The notes under the pieces are model-generated. The model had not been told where the DNA came from. It saw nothing but the letters and a program-made list of their open reading frames with translations, and searched no databases. Made by a program: the position numbers and the translations under genes. A DNA stretch of 64,000 bases from Polaribacter sp. NJDZ03 (GTDB lineage: Bacteria; Bacteroidota; Bacteroidia; Flavobacteriales; Flavobacteriaceae): NCBI RefSeq assembly GCF_019263805.1, contig NZ_CP079195.1:1831001-1895000 (forward strand), read 5' to 3'. Positions 44,124 through 52,754 of the stretch are shown here, one piece after another. How positions within the stretch are numbered: position 1 is the stretch's first letter; each line of letters begins with the position of its first letter.

Positions 44124-45425
44124 TTAATTTTTTGATTTTAATGGCTCTATTTTGGGTATTAATACCCAAACAGCTGTTAATGCAATTATAGCTAATGTTC
44201 CACCTATTAAAAATGCAGGTGTATAATTACCTCCAGTAGTTACAAATGTTACTAAAAGAGTAAGTCCAGCTGCACCAAGTTTAGCAGCCATACCCGCAAA
44301 TCCTGAAAGTGTACCAACAATTTTCCCACTATAAAGATCACTAGGAATCGTTTGTATATTTCCGATTGCTACTTGAAATCCGAAAAGTAAAACGGCCATA
44401 ATAATTACTGCATTAAATGCAGATCCAGGTGCTTTTAATAAGAAGAAGCAAGGAATCATAATTAAACAACCTAAAGTTATAGTCATTTTTCTCGTCTTAT
44501 CTACAGACCATCCTGCTGTAAGTCTATTTTTGGCAAGTAATCCTCCAAATATTGCTCCAACCATAGCTCCAACATAAGGTACCCAAGCAGAAAATGCAAT
44601 TTCTTTAATGTTTAGACCAAAAACTTCTGACAGATAAATTGGAATCCAAACAATAAAAAGCCACCAGATAGGATCAATTGCAGCAGATGCAATTATTACT
44701 CCCCAACTCTCTTTACGTTTTAATAGTTCTCCTGTGGTAGGAGTATATCCTTCATCATAATTTCCATCTCCATCAATATCTTGATTTTCTTGTCCAGATA
44801 GAATATACTTTCTTTCATCTTCTGACAACCAAGGGTGAGATTTTGGGTCTGACTTTACAATAAACAACCAAGGCAACAACCATAAAAAACCAAGTACTGC
44901 AACAACAATAAATATCGCTTTCCAATCATAATAAGCAGATAATAAACCAATAACTGGATAAGCTACAATACCTCCAATAGCTGCCCCTGAATTAAAAATT
45001 CCCTGAGCTAATGCTCGCTCTTTAGTTGGAAACCATTCTGCATTCGCTTTTGCTGCACCGGGCCAATTTCCGGCTTCTGCAATTCCTAGTATAGACCTAA
45101 AGATTGAGAAACTTAACATTCCTTGTGCAAAAGCATGTAAAGCAGTAGCAATAGACCAAACTCCAATAGAAAGGGCAAAACCTATTCTAGTTCCCATCCA
45201 GTCAAAAATCTTACCAAAAAGGGCTTGCCCTCCTGCATATGATAGTATAAAGACAGTAGATATTGTACCGTATATAGCCTTGTGGCCATCTTTATCCATC
45301 TCTGGAAATAAATCATTTGCAATATCAGGCCAAAGAGCACCAAAAGCTTGCCTATCAATATAATTTATAACTGCTGCCAAAGCAACAAGACCTACAACCC
45401 ACCAGCGTAATCCTTTTATTTTCAT
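44124..45425 (-). CDS. MFS transporter, anion:cation symporter (ExuT-like)
   Basis: 433 aa with about 12 membrane segments. Opening WWVVGLVALAAVINYIDRQAFG contains the typical NYIDR motif of the hexuronate/ACS branch, and FNSGAAIGGIVA and GNWPGAAKA segments follow. It would take up monomeric unsaturated uronate (DEH) into the cytoplasm. It heads a two-gene unit with the SDR gene and carries the shared operator in its promoter. Confidence 0.9.
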   Translation of the reverse strand: MKIKGLRWWVVGLVALAAVINYIDRQAFGALWPDIANDLFPEMDKDGHKAIYGTISTVFILSYAGGQALFGKIFDWMGTRIGFALSIGVWSIATALHAFAQGMLSFSIFRSILGIAEAGNWPGAAKANAEWFPTKERALAQGIFNSGAAIGGIVAYPVIGLLSAYYDWKAIFIVVAVLGFLWLLPWLFIVKSDPKSHPWLSEDERKYILSGQENQDIDGDGNYDEGYTPTTGELLKRKESWGVIIASAAIDPIWWLFIVWIPIYLSEVFGLNIKEIAFSAWVPYVGAMVGAIFGGLLAKNRLTAGWSVDKTRKMTITLGCLIMIPCFFLLKAPGSAFNAVIIMAVLLFGFQVAIGNIQTIPSDLYSGKIVGTLSGFAGMAAKLGAAGLTLLVTFVTTGGNYTPAFLIGGTLAIIALTAVWVLIPKIEPLKSKN

Positions 45426-45461
45426 GTTTAATTATTTTAAGATTAATACCTCTTTACATCT

Positions 45462-45489
45462 GGTTTACCAAATTGGTAAACCAAAATTA
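45462..45489 (-). promoter_or_regulatory. Alginate-regulon promoter/operator at the MFS gene
   Basis: On the minus strand TAATTTTG (45482-45489, TAnnTTTG) is followed directly by GGTTTACC, AA, TTTGGTAAACC: a 21-bp palindrome at 45462-45482. Confidence 0.8.
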
Positions 45490-45580
45490 ACGCTTTTATA
45501 CTAAAATCCTACTATTTAATCATTTATCTTTAAATAAATATTTAAACAGCTAGTTTACAAACCCTTAATAATAAATGAAT

Positions 45581-46285
45581 CTAATCTATATTATAGCAAT
45601 AACTGTAAAGTTCTTTAAAATGTTCCTTCATTTTTTGTTTTGCTAATTGCGGATTTTTCTCTTTAATAGCATCAAAAATAGCTTGATGATCACTGATACC
45701 TCTTTGTGCTAAACCTGCATCACATACATGATGTTTCTTAAAATTAGTAATAATCTCTGGAGTAATAATTAGCATAAATGTATTCATTGTACTATTACCA
45801 CTTGCTTTTGCAATTGCTAAATGAAATAACAAATCTTCTTGTACAGCTTCTTCACCTTCTAATACTTTATTCTTATACGCTAAAAGTGCTTCACTTAAAT
45901 TTAGTAAATCATCATCAGTTCTTCTTAACGCTGCTAATCTTGCCGTTTTTAATTCTAATAATATTCTAGTTTCAACAAGAGATTTAAAATCTGGCTCGTC
46001 TAATCTTATTATATCTTCAATCATTCCATTTAAAGCAGTAACACCAATATCGGCTACAAAAGTTCCGCTTTGTGGTCTAGACTTTAATAATCCATAAAAT
46101 TCTAAACGATGTATTGCCTCTCTTACGTTACTTCTACTTACTTTAAATTTTTCTGAAAGCATTCTCTCAGAGGGTAACTTATCTCCAGGCTCTAAATTTT
46201 TGTAATTAATCAAATCCTTAATACCTATAATTATTAGGTTTTGAACCTTTTGATTTTCATTTTTAGTAAGCACTTCTAATTTCAT
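45581..46285 (-). CDS. GntR-family (FadR subfamily) regulator
   Basis: 234 aa. An N-terminal winged helix-turn-helix (LPSERMLSEKFKVSRSNVREA, about 38-58) and an all-helical FCD ligand-binding domain (about 90-225) place it in the FadR subfamily. Such regulators bind TGGT-N2-ACCA-type palindromes; sites of this form occur in front of this gene and of four transcription units of the locus. It probably senses an alginate breakdown product (DEH or KDG) and relieves repression. It lies between the lyase/Sus genes and the transporter operon. Confidence 0.9.
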   Translation of the reverse strand: MKLEVLTKNENQKVQNLIIIGIKDLINYKNLEPGDKLPSERMLSEKFKVSRSNVREAIHRLEFYGLLKSRPQSGTFVADIGVTALNGMIEDIIRLDEPDFKSLVETRILLELKTARLAALRRTDDDLLNLSEALLAYKNKVLEGEEAVQEDLLFHLAIAKASGNSTMNTFMLIITPEIITNFKKHHVCDAGLAQRGISDHQAIFDAIKEKNPQLAKQKMKEHFKELYSYCYNID

Positions 46286-46306
46286 ATTCTCGATTTTAAC
46301 TCAAAA

Positions 46307-46318
46307 CTGGTTAACCAG
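46307..46318. promoter_or_regulatory. Putative GntR operator in its own promoter
   Basis: Perfect palindrome CTGGTTAACCAG, 22 bases upstream of the regulator start codon; suggests autoregulation. Confidence 0.7.
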
Positions 46319-46454
46319 CTTGATAGTATAAATATATAAAAACTAATTGTTTTACCAAATTAAAATATTACACTTCTAATTGGTATTCGTTAACTTTTAT
46401 ACGAATTAAGTTTCTATCGTTGAATTATTAAAATAGACATAAATTTAGTGCCAT

Positions 46455-46497
46455 TAAAAATTTACACACATTATTAAAAAACATCAATAATGTGTGC
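46455..46497 (-). terminator. Terminator of the SusC/D operon
   Basis: Arms CACACATTATT (46465-46475) and AATAATGTGTG (46486-46496) with a T-rich tail on the minus strand, 11 bases after the PKD gene stop. Confidence 0.85.
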
Positions 46498-46507
46498 AAC
46501 TTTTTAA

Positions 46508-47386
46508 TTATTCTGGTTTTACAGCTGCATTATCTAAATAAGAATCTTTTGTGTTTCCATCATGATCAAATAAGATAGAAATATCTGTATTTGCTCCGGT
46601 TTCAAAACTTACTGTAATCGTATTAAAATTTCCTTTTCCATCATTTATAGTGCCAGATTCTTGACCTAAAAGTGTTGCTGATGCAAATTCACTAAAGTTA
46701 GACAACTGACCATCAATTACACTTGCTCTAATTGCATCTCCATCTGCTTGTAAAGCATAACGAACTGTTAAAGCATATTTAGTGTTTGGCGAAACAGAAA
46801 ATGCTTGATATGTAACTCTGTTATCTCCATTTCCTGAAGGGTATTTTACTCCTCTTGTATCACTTTCTCCATCACTAGTTGTTTTATGGATTGCTGCTCC
46901 ACTTAATCTCCAACAATCTCTACTATCTCCAGTACCACAAACCTCTGCAATATCTTCAAAATCTGCTCCAGAAATTTCTGGTGTAATTGCAACAACTACT
47001 AATGGTTTAATAACTGTAATTTCTTGAGAAGACGTACTCATAACTTCTAAACCATCTTTTGCCGTTAAAGTAACTGTATAAGTACCTTCTCCTGCAAATG
47101 TATGCGCTGGTTCTATTTCTGTTGATGTATCACCGTCTCCAAAAGCCCAAGAATAAGTTGTTGAACTTTGTGACTGATTAGAAAAGGTATAGTCTTTCCA
47201 TTCTTCATCTGGTCCTACTCCTTGTGTAAAAGAAAAACTAGATTGTGGTGCTGTTAAATCTGCTATTGAACCTGTTTCTGGTAAAGTATTGTCTTCACAA
47301 GAGAACATTATTCCTAAAGAAATTAGTAATGCTAATATTCCTAGTTTAGAAATATTGTTTTCTATATTTTTTATTATTTGTTTCAT
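46508..47386 (-). CDS. PKD-domain surface lipoprotein, probable alginate-binding protein
   Basis: 292 aa. A lipoprotein signal ends in MFSC (Cys30). A PKD domain with WAFGDGDTST and HTFAGEGTYTVTL covers about 50-128. The rest (about 140-292) is a beta-rich region with SLDNAAV-like ending typical of carbohydrate-binding jelly rolls. It is the third gene after susC and susD, the usual place of the surface glycan-binding (SusE-like) protein. Binding to alginate is inferred from position. Confidence 0.8.
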   Translation of the reverse strand: MKQIIKNIENNISKLGILALLISLGIMFSCEDNTLPETGSIADLTAPQSSFSFTQGVGPDEEWKDYTFSNQSQSSTTYSWAFGDGDTSTEIEPAHTFAGEGTYTVTLTAKDGLEVMSTSSQEITVIKPLVVVAITPEISGADFEDIAEVCGTGDSRDCWRLSGAAIHKTTSDGESDTRGVKYPSGNGDNRVTYQAFSVSPNTKYALTVRYALQADGDAIRASVIDGQLSNFSEFASATLLGQESGTINDGKGNFNTITVSFETGANTDISILFDHDGNTKDSYLDNAAVKPE

Positions 47387-47407
47387 AATACTTATCTATT
47401 AATTAGA

Positions 47408-48874
47408 TTAATAACCTGGGTTTTGCTTTAATAAACTCTCTCCGTTTACTTCTGGACTTAAACCTATTTCTATCTGAGGAATTGGTAATAAAAGATCGTT
47501 AGAACTAAAGCTTCCACCTGTAGCTGATGCAAAATCACTTAAAACAGTTTGTGCTGCTCCCATTCTTACTAAATCGAAAAATCTATGGTTTTCAAAAGCC
47601 AATTCAACTCTTCTTTCATCTAATAATTCTTGTTTACTAATACTACCAGTACCATCTGTTGCTATTAAATCTGAACCCGTAAAACCAGCTCTACTTCTTA
47701 TTTGATTAAATGATGTAATTGCTGTTGTACTAGTTGTAGATGCACTGTTTGCTAAAATAGCTTCTACATGCATTAATAAAACATCTGCATATCTTAAAAC
47801 AATCCAATCATTACCTGCAGATGTAGGATCTGGAGATGTAACAGGGATTTCTAAATCTACATCTCCATTAGGTAAATATTTTACTACCTGGTATTGTGTA
47901 GGTTGCTCTACATCTTGTCTATAAGATAATGCTGTTCTATTACCTCCTAAAGCATCTAAAACGGTTCTTGCATCTTCTGTTACATAATTTACACCACTTC
48001 CTCTACCTACAGAGTTTAACCATTCTGCAGAAAAATTTTGACTATCGTCATTTACTCCCGGTAAAAAACCAATAGCAAATATTGTTTCTTTGTTTCCTTC
48101 GTTATAAAAGATGTCTTTAAAGTTAGATTCTAAACCAAACCCTCTAGATGGATTCATAATTGACTCTAATAATACTTGTGCTTCTCCATATCTACCTAAT
48201 GTTAAAAACACTTTTGCCAACAACCCTTCGGCACCTGCTTTAGACGCTCTGTCTTTATAAGTATCATCTAAATTAGAAATGGCAGTTTGTAAATCACTTA
48301 CAATTAAATCATAAGTAATACTACTAGCTACTCTTGTAAAAGAGGTTGTTTTGTCTAAGGGTGCAATTACTTTATCTATTAATGGAACGTCTCCAAATAA
48401 ACGCACTAAATTAAAATATGCGTAAGCTCTTACAAATTTTGCTTCTGCTTCAAACTGTGCACTTTTACTTCCTGCAGTTTCTAAATTAGCTAAAACTAAA
48501 TTAGCTCTATAAATTACATTGTAATAACTTCTGTAATAATCTGCAACAATACCGTTGGTAGAAGCGATCGTATAAAACTCAAACTGAGCTGCTTCTCCTT
48601 CTTGACTTTTAGTTCTTGTATTATCACTACGCATTTCTGTTACATAGAATTCTACCTGAATTGCATGGTTTAAACCAGAATCTGTATCTTTTGAAGCATT
48701 AAAACCTTGTATACCATCATACATGTTTACAACAGCACTTTCTACTTCTGCTTCTGTTGTAAAAAAAGTTTCTGAACTAATACCTGTTGTTAAGTCTGGT
48801 GTTAAGAAAGTATCTTCACAAGAAGAAACAAACACCGCTATTACTAGTAAAATTAAAATTTTAATTTGTTTCAT
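47408..48874 (-). CDS. SusD-like outer-membrane glycan-binding lipoprotein
   Basis: 488 aa from ATG at 48874, which gives a clean lipoprotein signal (MKQIKILILLVIAVFVSSC). An ATG at 48898 would add eight residues in front and is less likely. SusD features: LTPDLTTGIS start, TPR helices, YRANLVLANLE, and the C-terminal RRVELAFENHRFFDLVR and LLPIPQIEI segments. It forms the lid of the SusC pore and binds alginate oligosaccharides at the cell surface. It follows susC by 29 bases. Confidence 0.93.
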   Translation of the reverse strand: MKQIKILILLVIAVFVSSCEDTFLTPDLTTGISSETFFTTEAEVESAVVNMYDGIQGFNASKDTDSGLNHAIQVEFYVTEMRSDNTRTKSQEGEAAQFEFYTIASTNGIVADYYRSYYNVIYRANLVLANLETAGSKSAQFEAEAKFVRAYAYFNLVRLFGDVPLIDKVIAPLDKTTSFTRVASSITYDLIVSDLQTAISNLDDTYKDRASKAGAEGLLAKVFLTLGRYGEAQVLLESIMNPSRGFGLESNFKDIFYNEGNKETIFAIGFLPGVNDDSQNFSAEWLNSVGRGSGVNYVTEDARTVLDALGGNRTALSYRQDVEQPTQYQVVKYLPNGDVDLEIPVTSPDPTSAGNDWIVLRYADVLLMHVEAILANSASTTSTTAITSFNQIRSRAGFTGSDLIATDGTGSISKQELLDERRVELAFENHRFFDLVRMGAAQTVLSDFASATGGSFSSNDLLLPIPQIEIGLSPEVNGESLLKQNPGY

Positions 48875-48903
48875 AATATTTTCTATTTTTAAATTCATTT
48901 TTC

Positions 48904-51900
48904 TTAAAATTCTAAATTTAATCCTAAAGTTACTGTACTGTATACTGGAGAACCTGCTCTTTGATACCCATAAGTAGTAGCAGAAGTATTGTCTACCGAT
49001 TCTGGATTAAAACCTGTATAATCACTAGCTGTTAAATACATTAAGTTTTGACCAGAAAGGTAAACTCTTAATTTAGACATTTTAAGTTTCTCTAAAACTT
49101 GGTTATTAAACGTATAACCAACATTTACATTTCTTAATGCTAAGTAAGATGCATCTTGAATAATATCACTTGTAAATATTTTTTCTTTGATAAACTCTTG
49201 ATTCGGAGTACTAGAAATAAAATCTTGACCACTGTTAAAGTGATTAAAAATATATTGATCTCCCATGTTTCTAATTTCTGCTCCATGACTTGCTTGAAAC
49301 ATAAAACTTAAATCTACAGCACCAATTTTAAATTCATTTGTTAAACTCCAAACAAAATCTGGATACGGATTTCCTAATATTGTTTTATCATCATCATCAA
49401 TTAAACCATCACCGTTTAAATCTTTTACATACACATCTTGCGATTCTGCATTAATTGGATGAAAAGGGTTACTAAGAAATTCTCTTGGAATGTCTCTTTC
49501 TACAACCCATCCATAGAAAGATGATATTGGGTTTCCTTCTAAATTAATCCACTCAGAAGCTCTTTTAGAGTCAATATTCTGAATTTGCCCATTAGAATCT
49601 GCAAAATTATTTAGATTATTTTTATTTTTAGATCCAATAAAAGTAGTAGACCACTTAAAGTTTTCTTTTGTTATATTTCTTGTTCTAAGTTCTATTTCTA
49701 TACCACTGTTTTCTACCTCACCTAAATTTACTAAGGCATTTGTAAAACCTGTTGTAGAAGATATTGGGTTGTACAATAATAATTGATCTGATGTTCTAGA
49801 GTAATAATCTACAGAACCAGAAACAATATTGTTAAACAAACCAAACTCTAAACCTGGGTTAATTTCTACTTGTCTTTCCCATTTTAAATCTGGGTTTGCA
49901 ATATTAAGTGGGTTTACAACTAAAGCAGAGTTTCCGCCAGAAACACCCGTTGTAGTATTATCTAAAATAGCTAAATAAGGATAGTTATCTACAACACGAT
50001 TTCCTGTTCTAAAATCATTATTACCTGTAACACCATAACTCATTCTTAATTTTAATCTATTTACAACTTTACTGTTTTTTAAGAAATCTTCTTTATGAAT
50101 ATTCCAACCACCAGATAAAGCTACAAAGTTTCCATATTTATTGTTAGGTCCAAAAACAGAACTACCATCTCTTCTATAACTTGCAGAAGCTAAATATTTA
50201 TCATCATAAGCATAATTTACTCTTGTAAAGAATGATAACAATGTGTTTTCATAATCATATTGATTTCTATCTGTAATACTCTCTGCAGCATTAATGTATT
50301 GTTTAGAATCATCTGCAAAAATAGACCCTTGTACACTTTCGAACTCTAATTTAGTTTGCTCTGCAGTAACACCTAGAACGGCACCAATTGTATGGTTTCC
50401 CAAATCTTTACTGTATGATAAAATATTATCTACAACAATATGATATGATTTTTGCATTGTACTATCTAACCTAGATGCACTTGCACCATTTCTACTAGAT
50501 AATACTCCTTGATATCTAGATGTTCTTGTTCTTGAATAATCTCCAGAAACTGACGTTCTTAAACTTAAATCTTCATTAATTTTATAGTTAGCATATAAAC
50601 TTCCAAAAAGCTTTAATTTAAAATCTCTTCTATCTCTTTCTAATATTTTAGCGGCTGGGTTTGTATTAGATGTATTACTAATATCTGTACCACTACCTGT
50701 ACTTGGTGTTCCTGCATCTAAATCATAATCATCAAACATACGTTGTTGCGCATAATCTCCAATTTTAGCATCTTTATATTTTCCGCTATCTCTAAATCTA
50801 TTTACAAACTTAATATTGTCTGCTGTTAAGTAAACAGGTAACCAAGAGGGTTGTCTTAAAATATCGTGTGTAGAACCATCAAACCTTCTTCTTTCATTAA
50901 AAGAAGGATTAAAACGTGCTCCAATAGATAATTTCTTATTTACCTTATATTCTAATTTACCATTAAAACTATATTTTTTATAGTCATCAGTTAAAAGAAC
51001 TCCTTCATCATGTAAATAATTAATCGCTGCACTAAACTTTAGTTTTTCATTACCACCACGTACACTAAATGCATGATTTGTAATTGCACCTCCATCAAAT
51101 ATAACATCTTGCCAATCTGTTTGGTCTCCTAATAATTGTTTATACTTTGTTTTATCTGTTAAACCATAAGTATAATTTAATTCATCTAATGCACTTTGAG
51201 CAACAGTACCATTGTAAGCACTACTTTTTCTAGCAGTCTTATACCCTGTAAAAGTACCATAAGAGTATTTTGTTTTTCCAGATTTACCACTTTTAGTCGT
51301 AATCATAATTACACCATTACCACCTCTAGAACCGTAAATTGCTCCAGATGCTGCATCTTTTAACACTTCAAAAGACTCAACATCATTCATATCCATAGAT
51401 CCTAAAAAATCAGAATCTACCACAATACCATCTACAACTACTAATGGACCAGAGTTACCTGTAATAGAACCTGTTCCTCTAATTCTAATTGTTGGTGCAG
51501 AACCAGCCTCTCCTTCTGTTGCCTGAATATTAACACCAGAAACTTGCCCAACCAAAGCATCATCTACTCTTGCTACTGCAATTTGATCTAATTTTTCATT
51601 TTTAACTTTAGAAATAGCTCCTGTTAAGTGACTTTTTCTTTGCGTACCATAACCAACAACTACAATTTCGTCTAACACACTAGCGTCTTCTGTTAATGAA
51701 GCATTGATTACTTTTTGATTTGTGAAAGTAATTTTTTTTGATGTAAACCCTAAGTAAGAAAATTCTAATACTTGACCAGGTTTTACTTTTACTTGGTAAT
51801 TACCATCAAAATCGGTACTTGTTCCTGTTGCTGTCCCAACAATAATAATGTTGGCACCTAAAATAGGTTCACCATCTGTCTTGGAGGTAACATTTCCTTT

Positions 51901-51981
51901 TACTGTAACACTTTCTTGCGCATAATTGGTTACACTTAAAAGAAGCATTGCAATAAATACTAACTTAATTTTTAAGTTCAT
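48904..51981 (-). CDS. SusC-like TonB-dependent outer-membrane transporter
   Basis: 1025 aa. Signal peptide (to NYAQ, 22), an N-terminal carboxypeptidase-regulatory-like domain (24-105), a TonB-box/plug region with VVVGYGTQRKSHLTGAIS (about 108-125) and a long beta-barrel that ends in an aromatic residue (LNLEF). It imports alginate oligosaccharides with energy from TonB. It starts the susC-susD-PKD operon and has the shared operator at its promoter, with a 180-base leader. Confidence 0.95.
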   Translation of the reverse strand: MNLKIKLVFIAMLLLSVTNYAQESVTVKGNVTSKTDGEPILGANIIIVGTATGTSTDFDGNYQVKVKPGQVLEFSYLGFTSKKITFTNQKVINASLTEDASVLDEIVVVGYGTQRKSHLTGAISKVKNEKLDQIAVARVDDALVGQVSGVNIQATEGEAGSAPTIRIRGTGSITGNSGPLVVVDGIVVDSDFLGSMDMNDVESFEVLKDAASGAIYGSRGGNGVIMITTKSGKSGKTKYSYGTFTGYKTARKSSAYNGTVAQSALDELNYTYGLTDKTKYKQLLGDQTDWQDVIFDGGAITNHAFSVRGGNEKLKFSAAINYLHDEGVLLTDDYKKYSFNGKLEYKVNKKLSIGARFNPSFNERRRFDGSTHDILRQPSWLPVYLTADNIKFVNRFRDSGKYKDAKIGDYAQQRMFDDYDLDAGTPSTGSGTDISNTSNTNPAAKILERDRRDFKLKLFGSLYANYKINEDLSLRTSVSGDYSRTRTSRYQGVLSSRNGASASRLDSTMQKSYHIVVDNILSYSKDLGNHTIGAVLGVTAEQTKLEFESVQGSIFADDSKQYINAAESITDRNQYDYENTLLSFFTRVNYAYDDKYLASASYRRDGSSVFGPNNKYGNFVALSGGWNIHKEDFLKNSKVVNRLKLRMSYGVTGNNDFRTGNRVVDNYPYLAILDNTTTGVSGGNSALVVNPLNIANPDLKWERQVEINPGLEFGLFNNIVSGSVDYYSRTSDQLLLYNPISSTTGFTNALVNLGEVENSGIEIELRTRNITKENFKWSTTFIGSKNKNNLNNFADSNGQIQNIDSKRASEWINLEGNPISSFYGWVVERDIPREFLSNPFHPINAESQDVYVKDLNGDGLIDDDDKTILGNPYPDFVWSLTNEFKIGAVDLSFMFQASHGAEIRNMGDQYIFNHFNSGQDFISSTPNQEFIKEKIFTSDIIQDASYLALRNVNVGYTFNNQVLEKLKMSKLRVYLSGQNLMYLTASDYTGFNPESVDNTSATTYGYQRAGSPVYSTVTLGLNLEF

Positions 51982-52147
51982 AGTTAATTGTTTTGAATTG
52001 TTTTGAATTAATCTGTTAACTGAAATATTTAATTTTAGAGATATCTAATAGAACTTCTTTAAGGCTAAATACTGCTATACTTAAAACTTAAAGGTTAATT
52101 GCTCTACAGAATCCCTAAAACAAATAGTTTCATTTTGTAAAGCCAAA

Positions 52148-52177
52148 CTGGTTAACCAAATTGGTTTACCAAAGATA
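52148..52177 (-). promoter_or_regulatory. Alginate-regulon promoter/operator at susC
   Basis: Minus strand TATCTTTG (52170-52177) then GGTAAACCAATTTGG and TTAACCAG. Same arrangement as at the MFS, PL7 and PL6 promoters. Confidence 0.8.
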
Positions 52178-52356
52178 TGTTTTTTTTTGAATAAAAAAAA
52201 TAGTTTGGTAATTATTTCATAAAACACTCTATTACAATGCTAAAGGCACAACTTTTAAACATACTATTCCATGTAAAGCTTACGTAAAAATGTAAACAAG
52301 ACTTTATTCATCAGATAAAAAAAACTTTTCAACCTCTCTTAATGACTTGCTTTTTA
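52178..52356. other. Spacer between cupin gene and susC promoter
   Basis: No gene seen. AT-rich sequence with poly-A/T runs; no clear terminator for the preceding lyase operon was found, so read-through into susC cannot be excluded. Confidence 0.5.
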
Positions 52357-52737
52357 CTACTTATCTCCAAAGTAAGATACTTCTCCTCCACTTAAGAAAT
52401 CTTCTCTTACTGGGCTAAATGTATCAATTAACTGCCCTTCTTCTAAACAAATTGCACTATGCAATAAATTAGGTTCAATGTATACTCCATCTCCTGCTTC
52501 TACAATTTGCTTTTCTCCATTTATTTCAAATTCAAATTTACCAGACACACAATATGTAGCTTGTGTATGAAAATGTTGATGTGGTGCACCTAATGCCCCT
52601 TTCTCAAATTTTACGCTCACCATCATTATTTGATTATCGTAACCTAAAAACTTTCTTGATACTCCTCCACCAAGTTCTTCCCATTTTAATTCTTTTGCAA
52701 TGACATATTTTTCACTGAATCTATTCATTTTTTCCAT
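52357..52737 (-). CDS. KdgF-like cupin (unsaturated uronate linearisation)
   Basis: 126 aa single-domain cupin. Metal ligands are visible as H53, H55, Q59 (PHQHFHTQ) and H93 (LLHS). This matches KdgF, which converts 4,5-unsaturated monouronates from pectin and alginate into the open-chain ketouronate DEH. It is 17 bases after the exo-lyase PL17 gene, which makes its substrate. An alternative start at the second ATG (MNRFSEK) would shorten it by three residues. Confidence 0.85.
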   Translation of the reverse strand: MEKMNRFSEKYVIAKELKWEELGGGVSRKFLGYDNQIMMVSVKFEKGALGAPHQHFHTQATYCVSGKFEFEINGEKQIVEAGDGVYIEPNLLHSAICLEEGQLIDTFSPVREDFLSGGEVSYFGDK

Positions 52738-52754
52738 TTTATTTTATGATTAGT

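Noticed and set aside
48875..48898. Upstream ATG of susD (48898)
   Set aside because: The extension MNLKIENI precedes a complete lipoprotein signal that starts at ATG 48874.
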